NCBI GenBank assembly: GCA_029987395.1
Contig: DALTVX010000120.1
Coordinates: forward strand, 1 to 6,319
DNA from: Methanocorpusculum sp.
GTDB taxonomy: Archaea > Halobacteriota > Methanomicrobia > Methanomicrobiales > Methanocorpusculaceae
Direction: 5' to 3'
DNA length: 6,319 nt
Below the pieces are notes generated by a model that saw only the letters and a list, made by a program, of their open reading frames with translations, was not told where the DNA came from and searched no databases. Shown in pieces: positions 1-5,376 of the stretch (position 1 is its first letter; the number at the start of each line of letters is the position of its first letter). Made by a program: the position numbers and the translations under genes.

Positions 1-571
1 AGACCATCTTCAGGAAATATGTATGAACAGTTGTATCCTCACCGAGCTCTGGATGAAACGAAAGGGCCAACTGGTTGTCTTCGCGGGCAGCAACAATGAT
101 TCCATTAACCTCTGCGAGAGCAGTGACGCTTTTTCCCAGACAAGAAATCATCGGAGCACGTATGAAAGTCATAGGGATATCCCCTAAGTCAGCAAATGGC
201 GCAGTTATTTCAAAACTTCCGAGCTGACGTCCATAAGCATTTCTTACAGCAGTGATATCCATGGTCCCAAGTGAAGGGGCGCCGCCCTCCACATTTTTTG
301 CTAGGAGGATCAGCCCTGCACATGTCCCCATTACTGGAATCCCAGACAGTATGAGAGAGCGAAGTTCATCATAAAGATCGAGCTCCAAGAGAAGCTTCGC
401 CATGACCGTACTCTCACCGCCCGGAATGATCAGACCGTCTGGTTTTTGTTTGAGGTCGGAAAGGTTTCGGATCTCAAAAGTTTCAGCTCCCAAACTATCC
501 AGCATCCTTATGTGTTCGATGAATGCACCCTGGAGTGCTAAAACACCGATTTTTAGGACGTTATTTTCCAC
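1..571 (-). CDS. pdxT: PdxT, glutaminase subunit of PLP synthase (3' end outside window)
   Basis: PdxT is the class I glutamine amidotransferase that hydrolyses glutamine and passes ammonia to PdxS for pyridoxal 5'-phosphate synthesis in the cytoplasm. I translated the minus strand from a GTG at 571-569 and found 190 codons open to the window edge without a frameshift. The start region reads VLKIGVLALQGAFIEH, typical of the family. PGGEST lies at residues 50-55, the nucleophile Cys84 sits in GTCAGL, and the second motif FHPEL supplies His173 and Glu175, completing the Cys-His-Glu triad. Family members are about 190-200 residues, so only a few C-terminal codons can be missing. The start lies inside the end of pdxS (11-bp overlap), pointing to co-transcription and translational coupling. 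GTG is preferred because the conserved N-terminal strand begins a few residues later; the upstream SD match (GGCGGA) is weak. Confidence 0.95.
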   Translation of the reverse strand, partial: MENNVLKIGVLALQGAFIEHIRMLDSLGAETFEIRNLSDLKQKPDGLIIPGGESTVMAKLLLELDLYDELRSLILSGIPVMGTCAGLILLAKNVEGGAPSLGTMDITAVRNAYGRQLGSFEITAPFADLGDIPMTFIRAPMISCLGKSVTALAEVNGIIVAAREDNQLALSFHPELGEDTTVHTYFLKMV

Positions 572-1436
572 GTTCCGCCATCAGGAGCGATATTTCATCA
601 GCATTGATACCGACCATCGCCGCGCCAAGATCCTCGGAAAGAGCCGCAAGCATGGAGGGATTATTATAATTTGTGACGGCCTTCACAACAGCTGCTGCCC
701 GCTTTGCCGGATTGCCTGATTTGAAAATACCTGAGCCGACAAATACACCCTCGGCACCAAGCTGCATCATCAATGCAGCATCTGCCGGAGTTGCGATCCC
801 GCCTGCTGCAAAGTTGACCACGGGGAGTTTTCCGTTATCATGGACAAACTGAAGAAGGTGCACAGGGACCTGCAGATCCTTTGCCGCAACATAAAGCTCA
901 TCCTGACGGAGGCTTGCAACACGGCGGATCTCACCGTTCAATGTGCGCATATGACGAACAGCCTGGACGATATCGCCGGTACCTGCCTCGCCTTTGGTTC
1001 GGATCATCGTCGCACCTTCAGAAATACGGCGGAGTGCCTCACCTAAATCACGAGCACCGCAGACAAACGGAACAGTGAACTGAGTTTTGTCGATGTGATT
1101 AAGGTCATCTGCCGGAGAGAGAACTTCACTCTCGTCGATATAATCGATCTCGATGGCTTCCAGGATCTGAGCTTCGACAAAATGACCGATACGGACCTTA
1201 GCCATAACTGGGATCGATACGGCATTCTGGATGCTTTTGATCATCTTCGGGTCGCTCATACGAGATACGCCACCGACGGCACGAATATCCGCTGGGATAC
1301 GCTCCAGCGCCATGACAGCACATGCTCCTGCATCCTCTGCGATTTTGGCCTGCTCTGGCGAGGTGACATCCATGATCACTCCTCCTTTTAGCATCTGTGC
1401 AAGTTCCTTATTAAGTTTTGAACGATTTTCTGTCAT
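561..1436 (-). CDS. pdxS: PdxS, pyridoxal 5'-phosphate synthase lyase subunit
   Basis: PdxS condenses ribose 5-phosphate, glyceraldehyde 3-phosphate and ammonia from PdxT into pyridoxal 5'-phosphate, the DXP-independent route to vitamin B6. The 291-residue product has the usual length and a (beta/alpha)8 layout. By alignment from memory with the Bacillus enzyme, Asp23 (in GVIMDVTSPEQA), Lys80 (in PVMAKVRIGH) and Lys148 (in MIRTKGEAGTGD) are the active-site residues. The phosphate-binding loops GEAGTG and, near the C-terminus, GGIATPADAALMMQLGAEG are intact. The ATG at 1436 is preceded by a good Shine-Dalgarno match, GGTGAG, five bases upstream. pdxT follows directly with an 11-bp overlap, so the pair forms a bicistronic unit. 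The next gene upstream on the same strand, mer, is 286 bp away and has its own terminator. Confidence 0.97.
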   Translation of the reverse strand: MTENRSKLNKELAQMLKGGVIMDVTSPEQAKIAEDAGACAVMALERIPADIRAVGGVSRMSDPKMIKSIQNAVSIPVMAKVRIGHFVEAQILEAIEIDYIDESEVLSPADDLNHIDKTQFTVPFVCGARDLGEALRRISEGATMIRTKGEAGTGDIVQAVRHMRTLNGEIRRVASLRQDELYVAAKDLQVPVHLLQFVHDNGKLPVVNFAAGGIATPADAALMMQLGAEGVFVGSGIFKSGNPAKRAAAVVKAVTNYNNPSMLAALSEDLGAAMVGINADEISLLMAERGK

Positions 1437-1441
1437 GAATA

Positions 1442-1447
1442 CTCACC
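1442..1447 (-). promoter_or_regulatory. Ribosome binding site of pdxS
   Basis: The minus strand reads GGTGAG five bases before the pdxS ATG. This is a strong match to the archaeal anti-Shine-Dalgarno sequence and supports the start at 1436. Confidence 0.7.
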
Positions 1448-1503
1448 GATTGTATATTTTTATCCTCTGAAAGGCAGGTGGCCCGCCATGAGAATACCTT
1501 ATT

Positions 1504-1511
1504 CAATATAC
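1504..1511 (-). promoter_or_regulatory. Candidate TATA box of the pdxST operon
   Basis: The minus strand reads GTATATTG here. With the usual archaeal spacing of about 25 bases, transcription would start near 1482 and give a leader of about 45 nt that contains the pdxS Shine-Dalgarno site. Other AT-rich candidates exist in the gap (GATATAAC near 1530, TATTTAAA near 1640), so the assignment is tentative. The rest of 1512-1690 is AT-rich and I see no gene in it. Confidence 0.35.
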
Positions 1512-1692
1512 AACTGACGTTATATCAGGGTTTGGATGAAAGAGAGCGAGCAAAACAGGTCATAGAAATTTTGAAAACATCTATTTTGAGAAAATATGAG
1601 ACTTCATGCGGAATAAAAATGCTTATGTAAAGTATTTTTAAATATTCTTGACCAGAGGTGGATAGAAATCAGCATATCTCCAAATTCAATTT

Positions 1693-1720
1693 AAAAAAAG
1701 GGTAAAATCGGCAATGCCGA
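1693..1720 (-). terminator. Terminator downstream of mer
   Basis: Just after the mer stop codon the minus strand has a perfect 6-bp inverted repeat, TCGGCA-A/T-TGCCGA (1708-1720). It can form a short stem with a small loop. It is followed by TTTT and then a run of seven T residues (1693-1699). Oligo-U tracts terminate transcription in archaea, and the position directly after mer fits. Confidence 0.65.
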
Positions 1721-1722
1721 AT

Positions 1723-2706
1723 TTACATGATCTTGCCAAGAAGGCGGATCGAGGTCGTCATGTCGGGTCCAAGTGGGGATCCGAAGACGATCTGTGTAAC
1801 GCCTGCGGCGGTAAGGTCTTCACATTTCTGGCGGATAGTGTCTGGGGTACCGCAGATGGTGAATGCTTCAATTTCTTTCTCAGTTACAAGTCCACCGACT
1901 GCACCGAAGTCAAAGCGGGACAGTGCGTCCTTGATCTTTGCTACGTTTGCAAGGTCGAGACCGTGGCGGAGAAGAAGTGCTTCGGGAGATCCTGCTGCAA
2001 TGAATGCTGCAACGATCTTTGCTGACTTCTTTGCTTTCTTCTCATCCTTGTCGATAGAAAGTGCAGTGTATGCTCCAACATCGAATCCTTTTTTGCCAAC
2101 TGTTTCGCAGGCGGCTTTGATGATTGGGATAGCAACTGCGAAGTCTTTGGGGTTGGATGCATTGATAAGAGCACCGTCGCCTTTCAGTCCAGCGAGCTCA
2201 AGAACTTTTGGTCCCTGTGCGCCGACGTAGATTGGAATGCCTTTCTTGCCTGGGAGTGTGACACCGGTAAGTTTTGCACCATCATAGTCAAAGAATTCTT
2301 TGCCGTCTTTCTTAACTTCTGCACCACTGCAGAGTGCGCGGATCTGATCAATTGCTTCACTAAGTCTTCCTACTGGCTTTTCAGCTTTGATAGCCAGCTT
2401 TGGAAGGGTCGACAGGTCACCTGGGCCGATACCAAGGGTTGCACGTCCATCTGAGATCTCGTTAAGAGTGCAGGCAAAGGATGCCATTGATGCCGGAGTG
2501 TCAGTGAATGCATTCATGATACCCGGACCCATCTTAAGAGAAGTCGTTGCCATTGCTACTGCGGTCAAAACCGGGTAACAGTGGCGGTTGTTGTAGTGGT
2601 TGGTTATCCATGCGAAATCAATGTCTTTGCTCTCTGCGAGCTGGCAGTAGTTAACCACCTGTTTGACATTTACGTTTCCTGGAACAAACTCAATTCCATA
2701 AGTCAT
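1723..2706 (-). CDS. mer: Mer, F420-dependent 5,10-methylene-tetrahydromethanopterin reductase
   Basis: Mer reduces methylene-tetrahydromethanopterin to methyl-tetrahydromethanopterin with reduced coenzyme F420, a reversible step in the CO2-to-methane pathway, in the cytoplasm. The 327-residue product has the expected length and belongs to the bacterial luciferase-like TIM-barrel superfamily. It starts MTYGIEFVPG, carries WITNHYNNR at 33-41, and has the family segment KMGPGIMN at 58-65. The Gly62-Ile63 pair in that segment corresponds to the non-prolyl cis peptide bulge known for F420-dependent members. GRATLGIGPGD follows at 87-97, and the C-terminus has GTPDTIRQKCEDL and IVFGSPLGPD. The ATG at 2706 has a strong GAGGTG site nine bases upstream, fitting a highly expressed enzyme. 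It is flanked by its own terminator and by the terminator of the upstream tRNA gene, so it is probably monocistronic. Confidence 0.97.
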   Translation of the reverse strand: MTYGIEFVPGNVNVKQVVNYCQLAESKDIDFAWITNHYNNRHCYPVLTAVAMATTSLKMGPGIMNAFTDTPASMASFACTLNEISDGRATLGIGPGDLSTLPKLAIKAEKPVGRLSEAIDQIRALCSGAEVKKDGKEFFDYDGAKLTGVTLPGKKGIPIYVGAQGPKVLELAGLKGDGALINASNPKDFAVAIPIIKAACETVGKKGFDVGAYTALSIDKDEKKAKKSAKIVAAFIAAGSPEALLLRHGLDLANVAKIKDALSRFDFGAVGGLVTEKEIEAFTICGTPDTIRQKCEDLTAAGVTQIVFGSPLGPDMTTSIRLLGKIM

Positions 2707-2715
2707 AGTTCTTTA

Positions 2716-2721
2716 CACCTC
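2716..2721 (-). promoter_or_regulatory. Ribosome binding site of mer
   Basis: The minus strand reads GAGGTG nine bases before the mer ATG, a strong Shine-Dalgarno match. It indicates a leadered transcript, unlike the apparently leaderless dut, tctA-like and hemD genes in this window. Confidence 0.75.
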
Positions 2722-2743
2722 ATCTTAAAATTGTTTTCCTCTG

Positions 2744-2771
2744 TTTAAATACATTATGATTTTAAAAATGA
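2744..2771 (-). promoter_or_regulatory. mer: Promoter region of mer (two TATA-like boxes)
   Basis: Two TATA-like elements lie upstream of mer on the minus strand: TTTTTAAAAT around 2765 and TATTTAAA around 2747. The distal box would place the start of transcription near 2739, about 32 nt before the ATG and upstream of the Shine-Dalgarno site. The proximal box would start the RNA almost at that site. The distal box is therefore the better candidate. Confidence 0.5.
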
Positions 2772-2809
2772 ATCTGGCGCAAATTTTAGCTCAGTTTGAA
2801 TTCAACACG

Positions 2810-2835
2810 AAAAAAATAGAAAAACGTGTGTTTTT
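2810..2835 (-). terminator. Terminator of the tRNA-Arg gene
   Basis: On the minus strand, about 30 bases after the tRNA 3' end, AAAAAC-ACAC-GTTTTT (2820-2835) can form an AU-rich 6-bp hairpin with a 4-nt loop. It is followed by CTA and a run of seven T residues (2810-2816). The U tract alone could end transcription in archaea. It separates the tRNA from mer. Confidence 0.55.
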
Positions 2836-2866
2836 GTATGCGCTCTTGTTAAGCTAAGTTAAGTTA

Positions 2867-2938
2867 CGGACCTGCCGGGGATCGAACCCGGTTCTTCGGG
2901 TTCGAAGCCCGAAAGGATATCCACTACCCTACAAGTCC
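2867..2938 (-). tRNA. tRNA-Arg (anticodon TCG)
   Basis: The minus strand folds as a complete class I tRNA. The acceptor stem is GGACTTG with CAGGTCC (one U-G pair), and the D arm is GGGT/ATCC. The anticodon stem TCGGG/CCCGA encloses the loop CTTCGAA with anticodon TCG at 2905-2903, which reads the arginine codon CGA. The T arm is CCGGG-TTCGATC-CCCGG. The discriminator base is G and no CCA end is encoded (the next bases are TAA), so CCA must be added enzymatically. No intron is present. The 5' end is only 41 bp from the divergent dut start. Confidence 0.95.
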
Positions 2939-2943
2939 AGAGT

Positions 2944-2979
2944 TATTATTATATTTGCACCCGAAGCGTATTATCATGT
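2944..2979. promoter_or_regulatory. Overlapping divergent promoters of tRNA-Arg and dut
   Basis: The 41 bp between the tRNA 5' end and the dut ATG must hold both promoters. On the plus strand TTATTATATTTGC (2944-2956) is centred about 28 bases before the dut ATG. This predicts a leaderless transcript and fits the absence of a Shine-Dalgarno site. On the minus strand GATAATACG (2967-2975) lies about 26 bases before a plausible tRNA precursor start near 2945. Both calls come from spacing and composition only. Confidence 0.45.
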
Positions 2980-3411
2980 ATGGTTCTTTCTTCATCAATA
3001 ATCAGAACACGCATCAAAGACGGAACACTTGGCATAGATCCGTTTGCCGAGGAATCTCTTCAGCCATCATCCTACGACCTTAGAAGTGCTGAGGATATTA
3101 TCATAAAAAAGGGGGAGTTGACCCTTGTTCCGACAATGGAGTTTGTCAGTCTTCCCGAGGACCTCTGCGCTACACTATGGGGACGATCATCATTTGGACG
3201 AAAAGGAGTTGTACTTGGCGCAGGATACATCGACCCCGGATTTCGCGGAAACCTGACACTCTGTATGGCAAACTACGGACCAGAAGATATTCCCGTAACA
3301 AAAGGCATGCGAGTTGTTCAGATGCTCATCCACACCGTCGAGGGTAAAGTGGAAAGCGCATATAATGGAAATTATCAGGACAGCTACGGAGTAGTAAAAT
3401 CAAAAATTTAA
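2980..3411 (+). CDS. dut: dUTPase-like protein of the dCTP deaminase/dUTPase superfamily
   Basis: This superfamily removes dUTP (to dUMP and pyrophosphate) or deaminates dCTP, keeping uracil out of DNA and supplying dUMP for thymidylate. The 143-residue product has the superfamily motifs in order: LQPSSYDLR (27-35), the phosphate-binding GRSSFGRKGV (68-77), GAGYIDPGFRG (80-90) with Asp85 at the dUTPase catalytic aspartate position, KGMRVVQML (108-116), and a C-terminal YNGNYQDS segment. Deaminases use a glutamate shortly after the IDPG motif (E138 in the E. coli enzyme); here that position is Cys95. With the short length compared with about 190-200 residues for true deaminases, this favours a dUTPase of the archaeal subfamily. 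Many databases may label it dcd. The N-terminus MVLSSSIIRTRI resembles family starts, which fixes the ATG; no Shine-Dalgarno is seen. Its 3' end overlaps the convergent tctA-like gene by 12 bp. Confidence 0.75.
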   Translation: MVLSSSIIRTRIKDGTLGIDPFAEESLQPSSYDLRSAEDIIIKKGELTLVPTMEFVSLPEDLCATLWGRSSFGRKGVVLGAGYIDPGFRGNLTLCMANYGPEDIPVTKGMRVVQMLIHTVEGKVESAYNGNYQDSYGVVKSKI

Positions 3412-4626
3412 GATACCGAGCGTAAACAGCATAACAGGGAGCATGATAGCCCCCATACAAAAGATCCTCGGGATGTCGATCAGCCCGGGAACTATGCCGA
3501 CAAGCGTTGAAAGTATCAGAATCAAAATGCCGAACGGGCCGCAAAAGATTATCGTTATGCCAACCAGAAAAATCAAAACTACCCTGGAAAGTATCCTCTG
3601 ATCAAGACGCATAAATGTTCTACTGAATTTTGAGGAGCCGACTGTTATTGCATAGCCGGCCAAAGCCGCCACACCTGCAGCCAAAACCAGCAGATATATT
3701 GAGGGAAGATCGAACGAGGCGAGGGTGACCATGGCTCCCGAACGCATCCTCCCTATCGCATACAGAGCCGCAAGACCTAAAACAGCATTTGCCGTGTTCG
3801 CCGCAGATGTTGAGACAATATACTCTCTTGGGTCTTGTTTTCCAAAATCAGAACTTCTTCGAACGGCAAGTAAAGCATTCGCCGTTCCACTGGAAAATCC
3901 CGGAAGCCACCCCACGATCGCCCCGGCAAAGGCTCCTTTGACACTATTTTTTAGAAGAGCGCCCTGAGATATCAGCAACCCGGTAAAACTTTGCTCAGCG
4001 GGCTTTACTGGGGACCTCATTGAGTTCATAAGTACAGGGATGCCAAAGAGACCTGTGAGAAGGGGAAGAAGGATCTCCCCTATGCCAAAAATACCAAAGG
4101 AAAAATAAGAAAAACGCATCGCATAAATTCCAAGGAGACCCGACACGAGAAAAACTGCAAACGACCAGGAAGGCGCTTTGCTGAATACGATCAAAAGACC
4201 GGCAGCAAGTAAAATCACAAGGCCGATTCCCCAATCAACATATTCCTGAATAGAAGGAAGAAGGAACACAAATAAAGCAAAAAGCGGGAGACAAAAAATA
4301 AAACCCCACAGACTGCCAAGAGCAGAAACTCTCACCGCTTCCTGACCATTTCCCAAAAGACAAAGATTGTGCGCAGGAAGAACAGAGAGGACAGTGTCCG
4401 GATCAGGAACGCCCAAAAACGTAGAGGGAACGATATCAACAAACGTGTGGACGATCATCATAGACACAAGCATCACGCAAATACCCTCGACCCCGAATAC
4501 AGCGACCAAAGGAAGGGAAACAGCGGCGATAATTCCTGCAATGGTATTTGAATGGATACCAGGAATAAATCCGGAGATGGTACCAAAGATCACGCCCGCA
4601 AATAATCCGGCAACAACACCGAACAT
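3400..4626 (-). CDS. TctA-like (DUF112 type) multi-span membrane protein
   Basis: The 408-residue product is strongly hydrophobic, with roughly 10-12 likely membrane segments and no evident cleavable signal peptide. It resembles the large permease subunit (TctA family) of tripartite tricarboxylate transporters, in the divergent form seen in archaea. The evidence is the signature SGFIPGIHSNTIAG near residues 18-31 and a second copy of the pattern, GWLPGFSSGTAN, around Pro242-Gly243. These match the two pseudo-symmetric halves of the TctA fold with their paired Pro-Gly loops. No periplasmic binding protein (TctC) or small membrane subunit (TctB) gene is adjacent, so the substrate and mechanism cannot be named. 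The gene stands alone. The ATG at 4626 has no Shine-Dalgarno site but has a TATA-like box about 27 bases upstream, suggesting a leaderless mRNA. Its last codons overlap the dut 3' end. Confidence 0.75.
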   Translation of the reverse strand: MFGVVAGLFAGVIFGTISGFIPGIHSNTIAGIIAAVSLPLVAVFGVEGICVMLVSMMIVHTFVDIVPSTFLGVPDPDTVLSVLPAHNLCLLGNGQEAVRVSALGSLWGFIFCLPLFALFVFLLPSIQEYVDWGIGLVILLAAGLLIVFSKAPSWSFAVFLVSGLLGIYAMRFSYFSFGIFGIGEILLPLLTGLFGIPVLMNSMRSPVKPAEQSFTGLLISQGALLKNSVKGAFAGAIVGWLPGFSSGTANALLAVRRSSDFGKQDPREYIVSTSAANTANAVLGLAALYAIGRMRSGAMVTLASFDLPSIYLLVLAAGVAALAGYAITVGSSKFSRTFMRLDQRILSRVVLIFLVGITIIFCGPFGILILILSTLVGIVPGLIDIPRIFCMGAIMLPVMLFTLGILNF

Positions 4627-4649
4627 ACTAGAGATTTAGACACAACGAC

Positions 4650-4657
4650 TATTAAAT
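4650..4657. promoter_or_regulatory. TATA-like element shared by two divergent genes
   Basis: TATTAAAT (ATTTAATA on the other strand) is centred at 4653.5, exactly the middle of the 54-bp interval between the two start codons (4626 minus, 4681 plus). In each direction the distance from the box centre to the first base of the ATG is about 27 bases, the spacing at which archaeal transcription begins. No Shine-Dalgarno site precedes either ATG. This predicts leaderless transcripts both ways. Confidence 0.55.
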
Positions 4658-4680
4658 CTAACAGTCCAATATTCCACTAC

Positions 4681-5376
4681 ATGTTGATTGCCATAACCCG
4701 TCATACGGGGGCTTTAGAGGACGCGGCCCTTTGTGAAAAATACAACCATAAGGCAAAGGTCGTTTCACCTATCAAACCGATCAAAGATCTGGAGGTTATT
4801 GAGAGGTTTATCAAGGCGGCAAACGAGGGAGAATTTGATGCGATTTTTTTCCCTAACGCATACGTCGCAGAAAAACTCGGCCCCCATATAGACCCGCGGC
4901 TTGCAAAAAGTGTCAGAATGGTTGCAAACGGACCGCAAACAGCAAAAATTCTGCATAATATAGGGATCGCTGCTGAGATGCTCCCATTTTTCTATACGAA
5001 GGATCTTGTCCTGTATCTCGACAGATGGATCCGCGGAAAAAAGATCGGGATACCTAGGGCAGGAAATACGTATCCAAAACTTGCCGCTGACATTAAACAT
5101 GCAGGAGGAATTCCACTAGAATACAAATGTTATGACGTGGAAAAGACAGGCGAGGTTATGGATCTGACAGGAGTGGGCGCAATTTTATTCACGAGTCCGA
5201 TAGCATTCAAAGATACAATACTTCCAAAAATTGGAAATGTCATTCAGATGGCAATTGGAGAGGTCACCGCAAATGAAATGATGTACGGGGCAGACGCTCC
5301 TTCTGTAATTGGGGACGGATCTATCGAAGGAACACTCAAAGCTCTTAATGCCTATCTTGTTACGGAGAGTCACTAA
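4681..5376 (+). CDS. hemD: Uroporphyrinogen-III synthase (HemD)
   Basis: HemD cyclises hydroxymethylbilane with inversion of ring D to give uroporphyrinogen III, the branch point to siroheme, cobamides and coenzyme F430 in methanogens. The 231-residue product is slightly shorter than many family members (about 240-260). Sequence similarity in this family is low. The call rests on the N-terminal strand LIAITR, the two-lobe Rossmann-like pattern with DAIFFPNAYVAEKL and MVANGPQTAKIL in the first half, FTSP at 170-173, and the C-terminal AIGEVTANEM (191-200) followed by DGSIEGTLKALNAYL. These match the IGxxTA and late SxEGLL-type signatures. The start at 4681 is the first codon of the conserved strand and seems to be leaderless. 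cbf5 begins at the base after the stop codon, so the two are likely one operon. No other tetrapyrrole genes are in the window. Confidence 0.88.
   Translation: MLIAITRHTGALEDAALCEKYNHKAKVVSPIKPIKDLEVIERFIKAANEGEFDAIFFPNAYVAEKLGPHIDPRLAKSVRMVANGPQTAKILHNIGIAAEMLPFFYTKDLVLYLDRWIRGKKIGIPRAGNTYPKLAADIKHAGGIPLEYKCYDVEKTGEVMDLTGVGAILFTSPIAFKDTILPKIGNVIQMAIGEVTANEMMYGADAPSVIGDGSIEGTLKALNAYLVTESH
5364..5369 (+). promoter_or_regulatory. Ribosome binding site of the cbf5/truB-like gene inside hemD
   Basis: GGAGAG lies within the last codons of hemD, seven bases before the downstream ATG. It supports the start at 5377 and translation of a bicistronic hemD-cbf5 message. Confidence 0.6.

Noticed and set aside
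402..719. Plus-strand 105-codon frame opposite pdxT and pdxS
   Set aside because: It spans the junction of two well-supported minus-strand genes and has no motif or ribosome binding site.
1530..1600. Possible C/D-box guide RNA in the pdx-mer gap (GGATGAA resembling a C box)
   Set aside because: The C-box match is imperfect and there is no properly spaced D box or C'/D' pair on the same strand.
1714..2025. Plus-strand 103-codon cysteine-rich frame opposite the 3' part of mer
   Set aside because: It lies wholly antisense to a clear mer coding sequence, and its Cys content is what reverse reading of Gly/Ala/Thr-rich codons gives. It has no Shine-Dalgarno site and no recognisable domain.
1727..2230. 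Plus-strand 167-codon frame opposite mer
   Set aside because: It is a long antisense shadow of mer in a region with strong codon bias; its composition is low-complexity (Ala, Ser, Pro rich) and it has no family resemblance.
2849..2866. Repeated TTAAGCTAAGTTAAGTTA next to the tRNA 3' end, considered as an integration (att) site
   Set aside because: The repeat is short and AT-rich, there is no second copy of the tRNA 3' end in the window, and no integrase or foreign-looking genes are nearby.
3725..3967. Plus-strand frames opposite the TctA-like gene (also 4367-4639)
   Set aside because: The minus-strand protein has a continuous membrane pattern and family motifs; the plus-strand frames show none and are typical shadows of a hydrophobic gene.
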